Of a stretch of DNA of 64,000 bases, positions 38,166-47,750 are shown piece by piece; position 1 is the stretch's first letter, and each line of letters opens with the position of its first letter. Under the pieces are notes generated by a model. That model ran no database searches, was not told the DNA's origin, and saw nothing but the letters and a program-made list of their open reading frames with translations. The position numbers and the translations under genes are program-made. This DNA comes from an uncultured Gammaproteobacteria bacterium. Its GTDB lineage: Bacteria > Pseudomonadota > Gammaproteobacteria > JAADHQ01. The DNA lies in the NCBI GenBank assembly GCA_947258755.1, contig CAMYJO010000001.1:1-64000 (forward strand). The letters run 5' to 3'.

Positions 38166-39368
38166 TTATGCTGCTGTCGGCATTGGCGTATAATTACGCA
38201 GACTTTTGGCAAAGTCCTGCAGGACCTTGATGCCCGTGGCCTCGGCCTGTGTACACCATTCCTTCAATGCCAGAACCAATGTTTCATGATTGGCCGCCGC
38301 GCGCCCCCAGACATCCTGTAACTGCATACGGAATTTATAGACTGTCTCAAGCTCACGGTTAGTGCTCAACACCTGATCGAGCTCAGACTTTGAGGCTTCA
38401 TCCAGCTGCGGGTACTCACGCACCAACAAGGTTTTTGCCTTGCGTAATGCCTTCTGACAAGCACCGTCATTACAGGTCTGTTGGCTCAATACCGGCAGTG
38501 TAACCTGCTTGGCATAGTTGGCCATGACATGCAGACGATTGGCGAATACGGCCTTGATCGTTTCCAGATCGATGGTATCGCGATTGACATCCAGATGCGG
38601 TTTTGGCGCAACCTTCTTGACCTTGACCAAACCCAGTGCGGACAGGACCTTGATATACATCCAGCCGATATCAAACTCCCACCACTTCATGGAAAACTTG
38701 GCTGAGCTTGGGAAGGCATGATGGTTATTGTGCAGTTCTTCACCGCCAATCCAGATACCGAGTGGCCACAGATTGGTGGCCGCATCCTGAGTCTCGTAAT
38801 TACGATAACCCCAGTAGTGGCCCAGGCCATTAATCACACCGGCCGCATGGAACGGGATCCATATCATTTGCACGGCCCAGACGGCAATACCGGCAACACC
38901 AAACAGCAGGATGTCAATTAGCAGGTTCAGGTAGATACCTCCCTGCTTGAAACGGGTATAGACCTTGTTCTCCATCCAGTCATCCGGCGTGCCGTGACCG
39001 TACTCGTCAAGGGTGCGCTGTTTTTTGGCTTCTGCCTTGTACAAAGACACACCATCCCACAGTACCTTGTTGATACCATCGATCATCGGGCTGTGCGGAT
39101 CATCTTCGGTTTCACATTTGGCATGATGCTTACGGTGAATAGCGACCCACTGTTTGGTCAGCATACCGGTGGTGGTCCACAACCAGAAACGGAAAAAATG
39201 CGCGAGCACTGGGTTCATGTCCAGTCCACGGTGGGCCTGATGGCGATGCAAATAAATGGTCACTCCGGCAATGGTGATTTGTACCAATACTAGTGTGACC
39301 AATACGATCTGCCAGACGCTGAGTTCAAGGATACCTTGACTCAGAAAAGTTAGAATTTGATCAAGCAT
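38166..39368 (-). CDS. Membrane fatty acid desaturase (delta-9 acyl-CoA type)
   Basis: The di-iron, oxygen-dependent desaturase introduces a cis double bond in acyl chains. Three histidine boxes are clear: HRHQAHRG, HRKHH and HNNHHAFP, with four membrane helices around them. The first 270 residues are the catalytic core. About 120 C-terminal residues (from VKKVAPKPH) are extra compared with many bacterial enzymes and are helical, with two cysteines in QQTCNDGACQ. A minus-strand terminator follows the gene. The enzyme fits membrane-fluidity control in an aerobic or microaerobic organism. Confidence 0.88.
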   Translation of the reverse strand: MLDQILTFLSQGILELSVWQIVLVTLVLVQITIAGVTIYLHRHQAHRGLDMNPVLAHFFRFWLWTTTGMLTKQWVAIHRKHHAKCETEDDPHSPMIDGINKVLWDGVSLYKAEAKKQRTLDEYGHGTPDDWMENKVYTRFKQGGIYLNLLIDILLFGVAGIAVWAVQMIWIPFHAAGVINGLGHYWGYRNYETQDAATNLWPLGIWIGGEELHNNHHAFPSSAKFSMKWWEFDIGWMYIKVLSALGLVKVKKVAPKPHLDVNRDTIDLETIKAVFANRLHVMANYAKQVTLPVLSQQTCNDGACQKALRKAKTLLVREYPQLDEASKSELDQVLSTNRELETVYKFRMQLQDVWGRAAANHETLVLALKEWCTQAEATGIKVLQDFAKSLRNYTPMPTAA

Positions 39369-39574
39369 TCGGGCTTACTCTCTATTTTGATTAACATATG
39401 AAACATTGTGTTCATGAGCTAATGTTACTTGGTGCAGGCATAATATAGTATTCATGATACCCATGTCCAGTACAGGTTATTCAGTCAGTTGAAAAAATAC
39501 CCGTTAAATCAATTACTTTTAATAATCTTACCTAGCCATGACCTGGATCAAATATGCGGCCATTAGCGATAATT

Positions 39575-41575
39575 TCAAGTCCTGCTCAGCACCAGGTTAG
39601 CAAATTCGTCTTTATAGCATTGCCAGCCCGGGGCGACATAAGTCGTTGAAACCTCTTCCAACACCAGCGCTGGCCCGTGCAGGTATTGATCGCAACCGAG
39701 TTCAGCCCGCCAGTACACCGGCACCGCAGCGCTAATGCCTGCCAGTGCTACCTGACGGCAGGGCTCGGCCCTGGCTGCCTGTGCGCAACCCGGCAATACC
39801 ACATCCGGCTCAGGCCCGGCGACCGCTACCCGGATATTAACCAGTTCGATAGGCTCGTTCAGGGCGTGGCCGTAGATCCGTTCGTGCTGCGCATGAAAGT
39901 CCTGCTGGCACTGAAGCAAATCCGCCGCATCCGGATCGACATCGACATTCAGGTAGTAAGACTGGCCGATATATCGTAGATCCATGCTGCATGTCACCAT
40001 CATAGCGGCCGATTGCAGCCCCTCTTGATCCATTTCAGCAGTGCCATGCTCGATAAGTCGTTGATAATAGCCGAGCAGACGCTGCCGATTTAGGTCTTGC
40101 AGGGGCATGGTCAGGGTTTGCGAGTAGTGCCGGCTCATGGGTGCGACCAACATCCCCAGTGCCGATAACACCCCGGCATGCGCTGGCACCAGCGCCTGCT
40201 GCATTTGCATGGCCTCGGCCAATGCACACACATGCAGACCACCGGCCCCTCCGAACGAGGTCAGCACATAGTCGCGTGGGTCGCATCCACGGTGCAGGGA
40301 AATCACCCTGAGCGCACGCACCATATGTTCATTGGCCAGATCGACAATCCCCTGCGCGGCTTGTTCGGTGCCCATATGCATCGCCGTTGCCAGCGTCGAC
40401 AGCGCAACACGGGCGGCCTCGATATCGAGCTGCATACGCCCGCCGAGAAAGGCATCGGCCTGGAGTCGCCCGAGAATCAGATTGGCATCAGTGACGGTGG
40501 GACGCTCTCCACCCTGACCATAGCAGGCAGGCCCCGGACTCGCACCTGCGGATTCCGGGCCGACATGCAGCATGCCACCATCATCGAGATAGGCGATTGA
40601 GCCGCCGCCGGCACCAATGGTATGCATATCAACCATCGGCACTGCGACCGGAAAATCACCAATGCTGCCTTCCGAGGTCAGACTGATGCGCCCATCAACC
40701 AGGGCCACATCCGTTGACGTGCCACCCATATCAAAGGTCAACAGGCGTGCTTGCGACAGCTGCTTGCCGATATGTTGCGCCGCCATCAATCCACCAGCCG
40801 GTCCGGATAACAACATGTTGACTGCCAGCCGACCGGCCTTGGACGCGCTGACGGTACCGGCAGAACTCTGCATCACAGCTACGCGTGCAGGTGTCACGGC
40901 CTGTTCAAGCCGTTGCAGATAACCCTGCAACAAAGGCCCGACATAGGCATTCAACCAGGTGGCGATTCCGCGCTCATATTCCCTGTATTCGGGCAATACC
41001 GTCGATGAACAGGCAACAAACAAATCATCCGGCAAGGCTGCGGCGATACGTTGCTCAAGACTCGGATCCAGATAGGAAAATAACAGGTTCACAGCCACCG
41101 CCTGTGGCTGTAGCTGTTGTATTTGCGCGCATAGCGTATCGATATCTTCGGCCGTCAAGGGCTCCAGCACAGCGCCTTGCGCCGACAAGCGCCCACCCGT
41201 CTCCAGACAAAGTTCGGCAGCAACAGGTGGGGATGTTAACGGCGGTTGCAGATCATAGAGTGACTGACGCGCCTGCCGCCCGATTGTTAAAATATCGCCA
41301 AAACCACGATTGCCAATATATACCGTGCGCACACCCCGGCGCTGTAATACGGCATTGGTGGCCACAGTAGAACCATGCACAATCTGCAATTCGGCCAGTG
41401 ATAAACCCAACTCGGTAATGCCCTGCAAAATGGCTTGCTCGGGAGCCTCTGGTGTCGATAGCACCTTGTGCACTCGGACCTGGCCGTTCTGGTAGTGGAT
41501 AAAATCGGTAAAGGTACCGCCGGTATCAATCCCGAGCAGTGACGACACAGTTCCGGCCACGATCTTTGGCTTCAT
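39575..41575 (-). CDS. Hydantoinase/oxoprolinase family protein (HyuA-like)
   Basis: The N-terminal ASKHA-type ATPase fold begins LLGIDTGGTFTDFIHY, then VHGSTVATNAVLQRRG, TFDMGGTSTDVALV and TIGAGGGSIA, the hallmarks of hydantoinase A / 5-oxoprolinase subunit A. These enzymes open hydantoins or 5-oxoproline using ATP, normally with a HyuB subunit; none is adjacent here. A related N-methylhydantoinase or carboxylase role is possible. The start at 41575 (MKPKIVAG) is preferred over one at 41722, whose 49 extra residues overlap the GGDEF gene in another frame. The gene still overlaps the GGDEF gene by 50 bases. Length 666. Confidence 0.82.
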   Translation of the reverse strand: MKPKIVAGTVSSLLGIDTGGTFTDFIHYQNGQVRVHKVLSTPEAPEQAILQGITELGLSLAELQIVHGSTVATNAVLQRRGVRTVYIGNRGFGDILTIGRQARQSLYDLQPPLTSPPVAAELCLETGGRLSAQGAVLEPLTAEDIDTLCAQIQQLQPQAVAVNLLFSYLDPSLEQRIAAALPDDLFVACSSTVLPEYREYERGIATWLNAYVGPLLQGYLQRLEQAVTPARVAVMQSSAGTVSASKAGRLAVNMLLSGPAGGLMAAQHIGKQLSQARLLTFDMGGTSTDVALVDGRISLTSEGSIGDFPVAVPMVDMHTIGAGGGSIAYLDDGGMLHVGPESAGASPGPACYGQGGERPTVTDANLILGRLQADAFLGGRMQLDIEAARVALSTLATAMHMGTEQAAQGIVDLANEHMVRALRVISLHRGCDPRDYVLTSFGGAGGLHVCALAEAMQMQQALVPAHAGVLSALGMLVAPMSRHYSQTLTMPLQDLNRQRLLGYYQRLIEHGTAEMDQEGLQSAAMMVTCSMDLRYIGQSYYLNVDVDPDAADLLQCQQDFHAQHERIYGHALNEPIELVNIRVAVAGPEPDVVLPGCAQAARAEPCRQVALAGISAAVPVYWRAELGCDQYLHGPALVLEEVSTTYVAPGWQCYKDEFANLVLSRT

Positions 41576-42611
41576 ATAATGCCTTGTCCGCTCGTTCAAA
41601 CAGACTCTCTGCAGTATCAGAACTCGTGGCCCCAGCCAGCCCCTGACTAAGGGTGATACTAATTTCCTGGCCATTGGCGTTATAGGGAGCGTCAGCGATA
41701 TGCGCGCGTATACGCTCGGCAATCTGCTCGGCCTGCTGACGACTTTTATTGATCAGTAGAATAGAAAATTCCTCGCCACCGTAGCGGCCGACCATATCGG
41801 TACCACGTAGCGACTGGCGGATACGCGCCGCCACACCCTTAAGCATGTAATCACCGGTGACATGCCCGTATTCATCATTGACACGTTTGAAAAAATCCAG
41901 GTCGGCCATAATCAGGTAGATGCCATGTTTATGTTTATCCAGATCAACCAACTCCCGCTGCAACCTCATTTTAACCACCTCGCGGTTGGGCAAGCCGGTT
42001 AGTGCATCGGTATTGGCTTTTTGCATTAACTGCATACGATCAGAGTGAATATTCCTGATTGAGTCCTCTAGATTGCTCACGTGAGAATCATGATAGGCCG
42101 TTATTGCCAGTGACATATCGAGACAGGAAATACGCTGAGCATAGCTCATCATCACCTGACGTTCCGCGTCATCAGCGATGACGCTGCAAATAATGCGAAG
42201 AAATATTTCCTGTAATATCCGGTACGCGGTCTGGTACAGACACAAGGACACACCCACCTTGAAATGCACCCATCCTATTTTCAGGCGCGCCTCAAAATAG
42301 GCCTGTGTATTAAATGACCTGCCAAGATTAGCCAGATACTCTGTCTGCGTCTTTTTCAGACCGGCCAGATCGACACGACCTTTGTGAATAATATGCATGA
42401 ATTCCGGCTTTCTCATCAACTCGACATAAAACTCGTCGACAATCTGCCCCAGCGAGGGATGTATGATCAAGTCCAGAAAACGTTCGGAATATTCGAGTTC
42501 CGTATCGCCCATATCCGTCAATAGCAGACGTTGCTCAATGGCCTCCTGGTTGAAGCCAAACAACGCACAATACGGATATTCTTCATTCATGGTTACGTTG
42601 TCATCGTTCAT
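41526..42611 (-). CDS. Globin-coupled diguanylate cyclase
   Basis: Residues about 25-170 form a protoglobin/globin-coupled-sensor domain: YSERFLDLIIHPSLG, then KIGWVHFKVGVSL with the likely proximal haem ligand His116. Residues 195-355 are a GGDEF domain with TDALTGLPNRE, the active GGEEF and the inhibitory RxxD site (RGTD) five residues before it. The haem sensor probably binds oxygen and tunes synthesis of c-di-GMP; DosC of Escherichia coli is the known example. The gene overlaps the hydantoinase-type gene. The start is AT-rich and lies 93 bp from mutM on the other strand. Confidence 0.9.
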   Translation of the reverse strand: MNDDNVTMNEEYPYCALFGFNQEAIEQRLLLTDMGDTELEYSERFLDLIIHPSLGQIVDEFYVELMRKPEFMHIIHKGRVDLAGLKKTQTEYLANLGRSFNTQAYFEARLKIGWVHFKVGVSLCLYQTAYRILQEIFLRIICSVIADDAERQVMMSYAQRISCLDMSLAITAYHDSHVSNLEDSIRNIHSDRMQLMQKANTDALTGLPNREVVKMRLQRELVDLDKHKHGIYLIMADLDFFKRVNDEYGHVTGDYMLKGVAARIRQSLRGTDMVGRYGGEEFSILLINKSRQQAEQIAERIRAHIADAPYNANGQEISITLSQGLAGATSSDTAESLFERADKALYEAKDRGRNCVVTARD

Positions 42612-42704
42612 TATTATTATGTATAGGCAATTAACACTAATTCAATATAGCATATGAAAGCAGAATCGGGTTTAATTGATGTTCAGCTTAGCAAGAAAAC
42701 AGAC

Positions 42705-43523
42705 ATGCCGGAACTACCTGAAGTCGAAACCACGCGCCGCGGCATTGAGCCGCATCTGCTCGGCCAACAAATTACACGCATTGAGATCCGTAATCGTCAG
42801 TTACGCTGGCCGATCAGCCCGCTGTTACAGAACGAGGCAAGCAAGGCACAAATCCACTCAGTCGGGCGGCGAGCGAAGTACCTGCTAATTGAAACCAGTC
42901 ACGGCAGCATGATCATCCACCTCGGCATGTCCGGTAGCCTGCGCATTGTCGATAGCACCTGTCGCGCTGAAAAACATGATCATGTCGATATTGTATTGGC
43001 TAACAACAAGATCATGCGTTTCAGGGATCCGCGTCGTTTCGGCGCCATCTTCTGGACCCGCAAGGACCCATTGAAGCATAAGCGCCTGCTGGGTTTAGGG
43101 CCGGAGCCCTTGGAGGATGACTTTAACAGCGACTATATGCTGGAACGGGCGCGTGGCCGTCAACAAGCCATCAAGACCTTCATCATGAACGGCAACATCG
43201 TCGTCGGCGTCGGCAATATCTATGCCTGCGAGGCACTGTTCCTGGCACGCATCAATCCGAAAACAGCGGCCGGTAAACTGTCGGCGGCACGCTGGCAAAC
43301 ATTGGTCACGGCCATTAAAACGGTATTGAACAATGCCATCAGCCAGGGCGGCACCACACTCAGGGACTTTACCGGTAGCGACGGGCAACCCGGGTATTTT
43401 GCTCAGTCGCTGAACGTCTATGGCCGCGAGGGTGAGGCCTGCCCAGGCTGCCAACGGCCGTTGCGCAAGATCACGCAGGGGCAACGCTCAAGCTTCTATT
43501 GTAGCCACTGCCAACGCCGCTAA
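42705..43523 (+). CDS. mutM: Formamidopyrimidine-DNA glycosylase
   Basis: MutM removes 8-oxoguanine and ring-opened purines and cuts at the lesion. The start MPELPEVETTRR carries the catalytic Pro2 and Glu3 after removal of Met, and the C-terminal zinc finger (CPGC...CSHC) is present, as is GNIYACEALFLARI. The ATG at 42705 is the only start that exposes Pro2; an upstream start at 42654 was rejected. Length 272. Confidence 0.96.
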   Translation: MPELPEVETTRRGIEPHLLGQQITRIEIRNRQLRWPISPLLQNEASKAQIHSVGRRAKYLLIETSHGSMIIHLGMSGSLRIVDSTCRAEKHDHVDIVLANNKIMRFRDPRRFGAIFWTRKDPLKHKRLLGLGPEPLEDDFNSDYMLERARGRQQAIKTFIMNGNIVVGVGNIYACEALFLARINPKTAAGKLSAARWQTLVTAIKTVLNNAISQGGTTLRDFTGSDGQPGYFAQSLNVYGREGEACPGCQRPLRKITQGQRSSFYCSHCQRR

Positions 43524-43617
43524 CAGCTAATTATCTATATAAAACAGCTTGTTAGCCAAATATCGAGTAAAATGCTATGATACCGGCAGTGTATGATTCC
43601 AGTATTGAGGTTCCCAA

Positions 43618-43971
43618 ATGAGTTCAATTCCGTTCGACAGCGGCTCTGATGTCAGTGCCTGCGCATCCAATTCACCGTTTGCACTGCAGGTTCTGGGTAA
43701 CAGTATGGAGCCCGAATTCAGGGATGGCGCCATTATCATTGTCGATCCCAGCGTGCCATTACACCATGGCGCCTATGTCGTTATCGATTATCAGGGAGAG
43801 ACCACGTTCAGGCAATTTATCGTACGCGATGACAAACATTACCTGGTCGCCCTGAACGACAACTATCCCGAAGTACTGATCACTGAAGAATATAATATCC
43901 GAGGTATTGTTTCGCAACAGGCCCGCAGTCGTAAACTGGGCATTAAAAAAGCAATTCATTATCTTAAATAA
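43618..43971 (+). CDS. LexA/S24-like domain protein without HTH and without catalytic lysine
   Basis: The 117-residue protein is a stand-alone S24/LexA C-terminal fold. GNSMEPEFRDG gives the nucleophile-position Ser29, followed by IIVDPSVPLHHGAYVVIDYQG. In LexA and UmuD the general-base lysine stands in a T-V-K-R segment; here the matching TTFRQFI has Arg65. Self-cleavage is therefore unlikely. There is no DNA-binding helix-turn-helix, so it is not a repressor in the usual sense. Possible roles are a dead-protease binding partner or a UmuD-like accessory. It sits after mutM and before an FNR-type site. Function unknown. Confidence 0.7.
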   Translation: MSSIPFDSGSDVSACASNSPFALQVLGNSMEPEFRDGAIIIVDPSVPLHHGAYVVIDYQGETTFRQFIVRDDKHYLVALNDNYPEVLITEEYNIRGIVSQQARSRKLGIKKAIHYLK

Positions 43972-44035
43972 GGCATGGCATTATAGCCACATAGGCGCAT
44001 CTCAGCGCGGACAGCGTCATAACATCCATTGCGCT

Positions 44036-44049
44036 TTGATCCAGATCAA
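44036..44049 (+). promoter_or_regulatory. FNR/ANR-type site, exact consensus
   Basis: TTGAT-CCAG-ATCAA matches the FNR consensus TTGAT-N4-ATCAA in all ten positions. Its centre at 44042.5 is about 41 bases before an expected start site near 44084, and a TTATCT candidate -10 stands at 44071-44076. That is the class II activation geometry. The regulated gene would be the small membrane protein at 44110. Confidence 0.75.
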
Positions 44050-44109
44050 TAATGCTATGTAGTAAATACTTTATCTTGATTAATGAGAAAATTATTAAAG
44101 AGGTAAATA

Positions 44110-44310
44110 ATGTCCTGGTTACGATCACTGTTTATCACTGCAATAATAGCAGCCGGCATCGCACTGGTGATCTGGCTGGTATCCATGATCACCGGTGAAC
44201 AAAACTACCTGATGATCGGTTTATTGATTGTCGTATTTGCTATTGTGTGGTTCTGGGTTCATCGCAGCATGAATGATCCTGAACTGGACCCCAAACATCG
44301 AAAGCACTAG
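44110..44310 (+). CDS. Small two-helix membrane protein, probably FNR-regulated
   Basis: The 66-residue protein has two hydrophobic segments (about residues 6-28, LFITAIIAAGIALVIWLV, and 33-50, MIGLLIVVFAIVWFWV) and a basic tail (DPKHRKH). I do not recognise a family. AAAGAGG stands before the ATG. The exact FNR site upstream suggests expression when oxygen is low. A role in respiratory-complex assembly is a guess, in keeping with small membrane proteins of cbb3 oxidase systems elsewhere in the window. Confidence 0.7.
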   Translation: MSWLRSLFITAIIAAGIALVIWLVSMITGEQNYLMIGLLIVVFAIVWFWVHRSMNDPELDPKHRKH

Positions 44311-44325
44311 CTCATACACTAACGA

Positions 44326-44760
44326 TCAGCATTGCTCCCAGGGCAAACCACGGAAACGCCAGCCGCCGACTGTACTTCGTTGATGGTGTTCATCCAGCTC
44401 ACCTTCAAAGCCTTCGCCGACATGGTAGATATTCTCCAAACCATCCTCGATCAGCTTATGACCAGCCTCTTTGGAACGCTTGCCACTGCGACATATCAGT
44501 ATAATCGGCGCACAGTCATCACCCGGCTCACAGGCTACGCCGCCAAGCATTAGCTTGCGAATGTCGGTAGCGAAATGCGGGTTCACAACCCAGTCCGGTT
44601 CATCGATCCAGGCTACGTGCACAGCACCGCTGGGATGACCGACAAACAGGTACTCCATTGATGAACGTATATCCACCAACATGGCGCGATGATCTTCCTG
44701 AAACATGTCCCAGGCTTGTTGCGGCGTCAGCTTGCCAAGTTTGTCATTTTCGTCTGTCAT
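44326..44760 (-). CDS. Rhodanese-like sulfurtransferase
   Basis: The single-domain, 144-residue rhodanese has the active-site Cys90 in LICRSGKRSKEAG, the typical six-residue loop. Rhodaneses carry sulfane sulfur as a persulfide, here in the cytoplasm (no signal). It has the extended DUF-like middle (WIDEPDWVVNPHFATDIRK) and the end GGWRFRGLPWEQ seen in proteobacterial rhodaneses of this subgroup. It converges with the small membrane protein gene. Confidence 0.85.
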   Translation of the reverse strand: MTDENDKLGKLTPQQAWDMFQEDHRAMLVDIRSSMEYLFVGHPSGAVHVAWIDEPDWVVNPHFATDIRKLMLGGVACEPGDDCAPIILICRSGKRSKEAGHKLIEDGLENIYHVGEGFEGELDEHHQRSTVGGWRFRGLPWEQC

Positions 44761-44828
44761 TCAATACACCCTGAAGTAATACGCGATTTAAGTGTAGTCC
44801 GCCGCATTCGATATCTCAAATCAGGATT

Positions 44829-44935
44829 TACCACGAAGGCACAAAGAAAAAATTTTCCTGGTCATCTTCCGTTCGGCCTGACGCCAGGGAGGATTTGCCC
44901 TGCAAGTATTGGGCTTTCACCGTGCCTTCGTGGTG
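44829..44935. repeat. CACGAAGGC repeat element, copy 2
   Basis: ACCACGAAGGCA (44830-44841) is repeated inverted as TGCCTTCGTGGT (44923-44934), bracketing about 80 bases without a gene. It shares its ends and the following AAAGAAAA run with the copy at 15638-15732. It lies between the rhodanese gene and the ferredoxin terminator. Confidence 0.55.
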
Positions 44936-44971
44936 CAATGTCTTTTGTTTAATTATTATTCCCACAAAAAC

Positions 44972-44995
44972 AAAAGGCCCCGAAACGGGGCCTTG
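44972..44995 (-). terminator. Terminator of the ferredoxin gene
   Basis: AAGGCCCCG (44974-44982), AAA, CGGGGCCTT (44986-44994). On the minus strand it is followed by TTGTTTTTG, and it lies 24 bp after the ferredoxin stop. Confidence 0.88.
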
Positions 44996-45018
44996 ATACG
45001 AAGCTTAAACAGGAAAAA

Positions 45019-45279
<261 letters not shown>

Positions 45280-45345
45280 TTACTCCTGGCCCCGCTGGGC
45301 GATCCATTACATTCTTCGACTAATTAAACGTTATAACTGAGTATA

Positions 45346-46430
<1,085 letters not shown>

Positions 46431-46436
46431 GAAGCG

Positions 46437-47750
46437 CTAGCCTTCGCCACCGACAATGACCGTCACCATACGATCCGTATGCAGGCGCCGACGTAGCGTA
46501 TCCTGTATCTGCTGTAGCGACACGGCCTCGATATTTTTATTGAAGTCGTCGAGATAAGTCAGCGGTAATTTGTAAAAACTAAGCATCGCCAAGTAACCGA
46601 GGATCTTTTTATTGCTGTCGATACGCAGCGGAAAGCCACCGGTAATATTTTTACGTGAGGCCTGCAACTCCTTTTCCGACATACCCTTGTCTACATACTC
46701 ACTAATAGTCTTACGCAACACCTTCAACCCCTGTTCAGCCTGGTCATTACGGGTTTGCATGCTTACTTGAAAAATCCCTTTACGCGCCAGTGGTGAAAAA
46801 TAGCTATAGACACTATAGGAAAGACCGCGCTTCTCGCGCACCTCGTCGCTCAGGCGCGACACCAGACCACTGCCACCGAGGGCATGATTGCCGACATACA
46901 TGGCAAAATAATCCGGATCGCCACGGTAGTTACCAGGATGCCCCATCAGGATATGAGTTTGTGTGGATGGGTGTGCAATGCGGATAAGCTTGGCCTTTTG
47001 CAGTTCTGCCACCATGGGTAAGGGCTTGGCTGGCGCGCCGACAGCAACCTTTTTCAGCAACCGTTCTACCAGGGCTTCGGCGGCCTTGCGATCGATATCT
47101 CCGACAATGGCCACACTGGCATTGCTGGCAACATAATAGCTGGCAAAAAATCGCTTTAGATCTGCAACCGACATTGCCTTTAAAGTGTCCTCGGTGCCAT
47201 TCGGCATATTGGCATAGGGATGATTGCCATAGACAGCCTTGTAAAAAATCCGCGAAGCGACACTTTCCGGATTCTGTTTTTCACGCTTCAAACTGCTAAG
47301 ATAACGCTTACGTTCGCGTTCAAACACCTGCTTGTCAAATGTCGGCCCCGACAAGATCAGAGCCATGGTATCCAGGGCCGGATCAAGCCACTTGCCCTGT
47401 GACAAGCTTCGCAACTTCAACCACGCCATGTCGCGGTCAGAACCGCGACTGAATTCCGCACCAACACCTTCGAAGCGTTGCGCAATCTTGGTAGCATCAA
47501 GGCTACCGGCGCCCAGGTCGAGCATATGATTGGTGATCGATGACAATCCGGATTGCTGACCGTCACGCGCACTACCGGCATTGAAGGTGATTTGCAGATC
47601 AACAATCGGCAATCCCGGCGCATGCACATAATACACCTGTGCACCGCGCGCACTCTGCCAATGCTGTATCTCCGGCGCCGCCTGCGCGGCGGACATAAAC
47701 AGCGACACAGCGGCTAATAAAATCGCCGTCAGAAACCTAGTGCTTTCCAT
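46437..47750 (-). CDS. M16 family peptidase subunit without zinc motif
   Basis: After a signal peptide (FLTAILLAAVSLFMSAAQA) the protein shows the two-domain M16 fold (FNAGSARDGQQSGLSS; VGGSGLVSRLSDEVREKRGLSYSV), but the HxxEH zinc site is replaced by NHMLDLG. It is thus the non-catalytic partner of the gene upstream, as in processing-peptidase-like pairs. The start at 47750 follows GGAGGT closely. It overlaps the upstream gene by 14 bases, so they are coupled. Length 437. The pair probably acts in the periplasm. Confidence 0.86.
   Translation of the reverse strand: MESTRFLTAILLAAVSLFMSAAQAAPEIQHWQSARGAQVYYVHAPGLPIVDLQITFNAGSARDGQQSGLSSITNHMLDLGAGSLDATKIAQRFEGVGAEFSRGSDRDMAWLKLRSLSQGKWLDPALDTMALILSGPTFDKQVFERERKRYLSSLKREKQNPESVASRIFYKAVYGNHPYANMPNGTEDTLKAMSVADLKRFFASYYVASNASVAIVGDIDRKAAEALVERLLKKVAVGAPAKPLPMVAELQKAKLIRIAHPSTQTHILMGHPGNYRGDPDYFAMYVGNHALGGSGLVSRLSDEVREKRGLSYSVYSYFSPLARKGIFQVSMQTRNDQAEQGLKVLRKTISEYVDKGMSEKELQASRKNITGGFPLRIDSNKKILGYLAMLSFYKLPLTYLDDFNKNIEAVSLQQIQDTLRRRLHTDRMVTVIVGGEG

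Noticed and set aside
39538-39551. FNR-like site ATGAC-CTGG-ATCAA upstream of the desaturase
   Set aside because: Two mismatches in one half-site and about 170 bp from the start codon; too weak beside the exact site at 44036.
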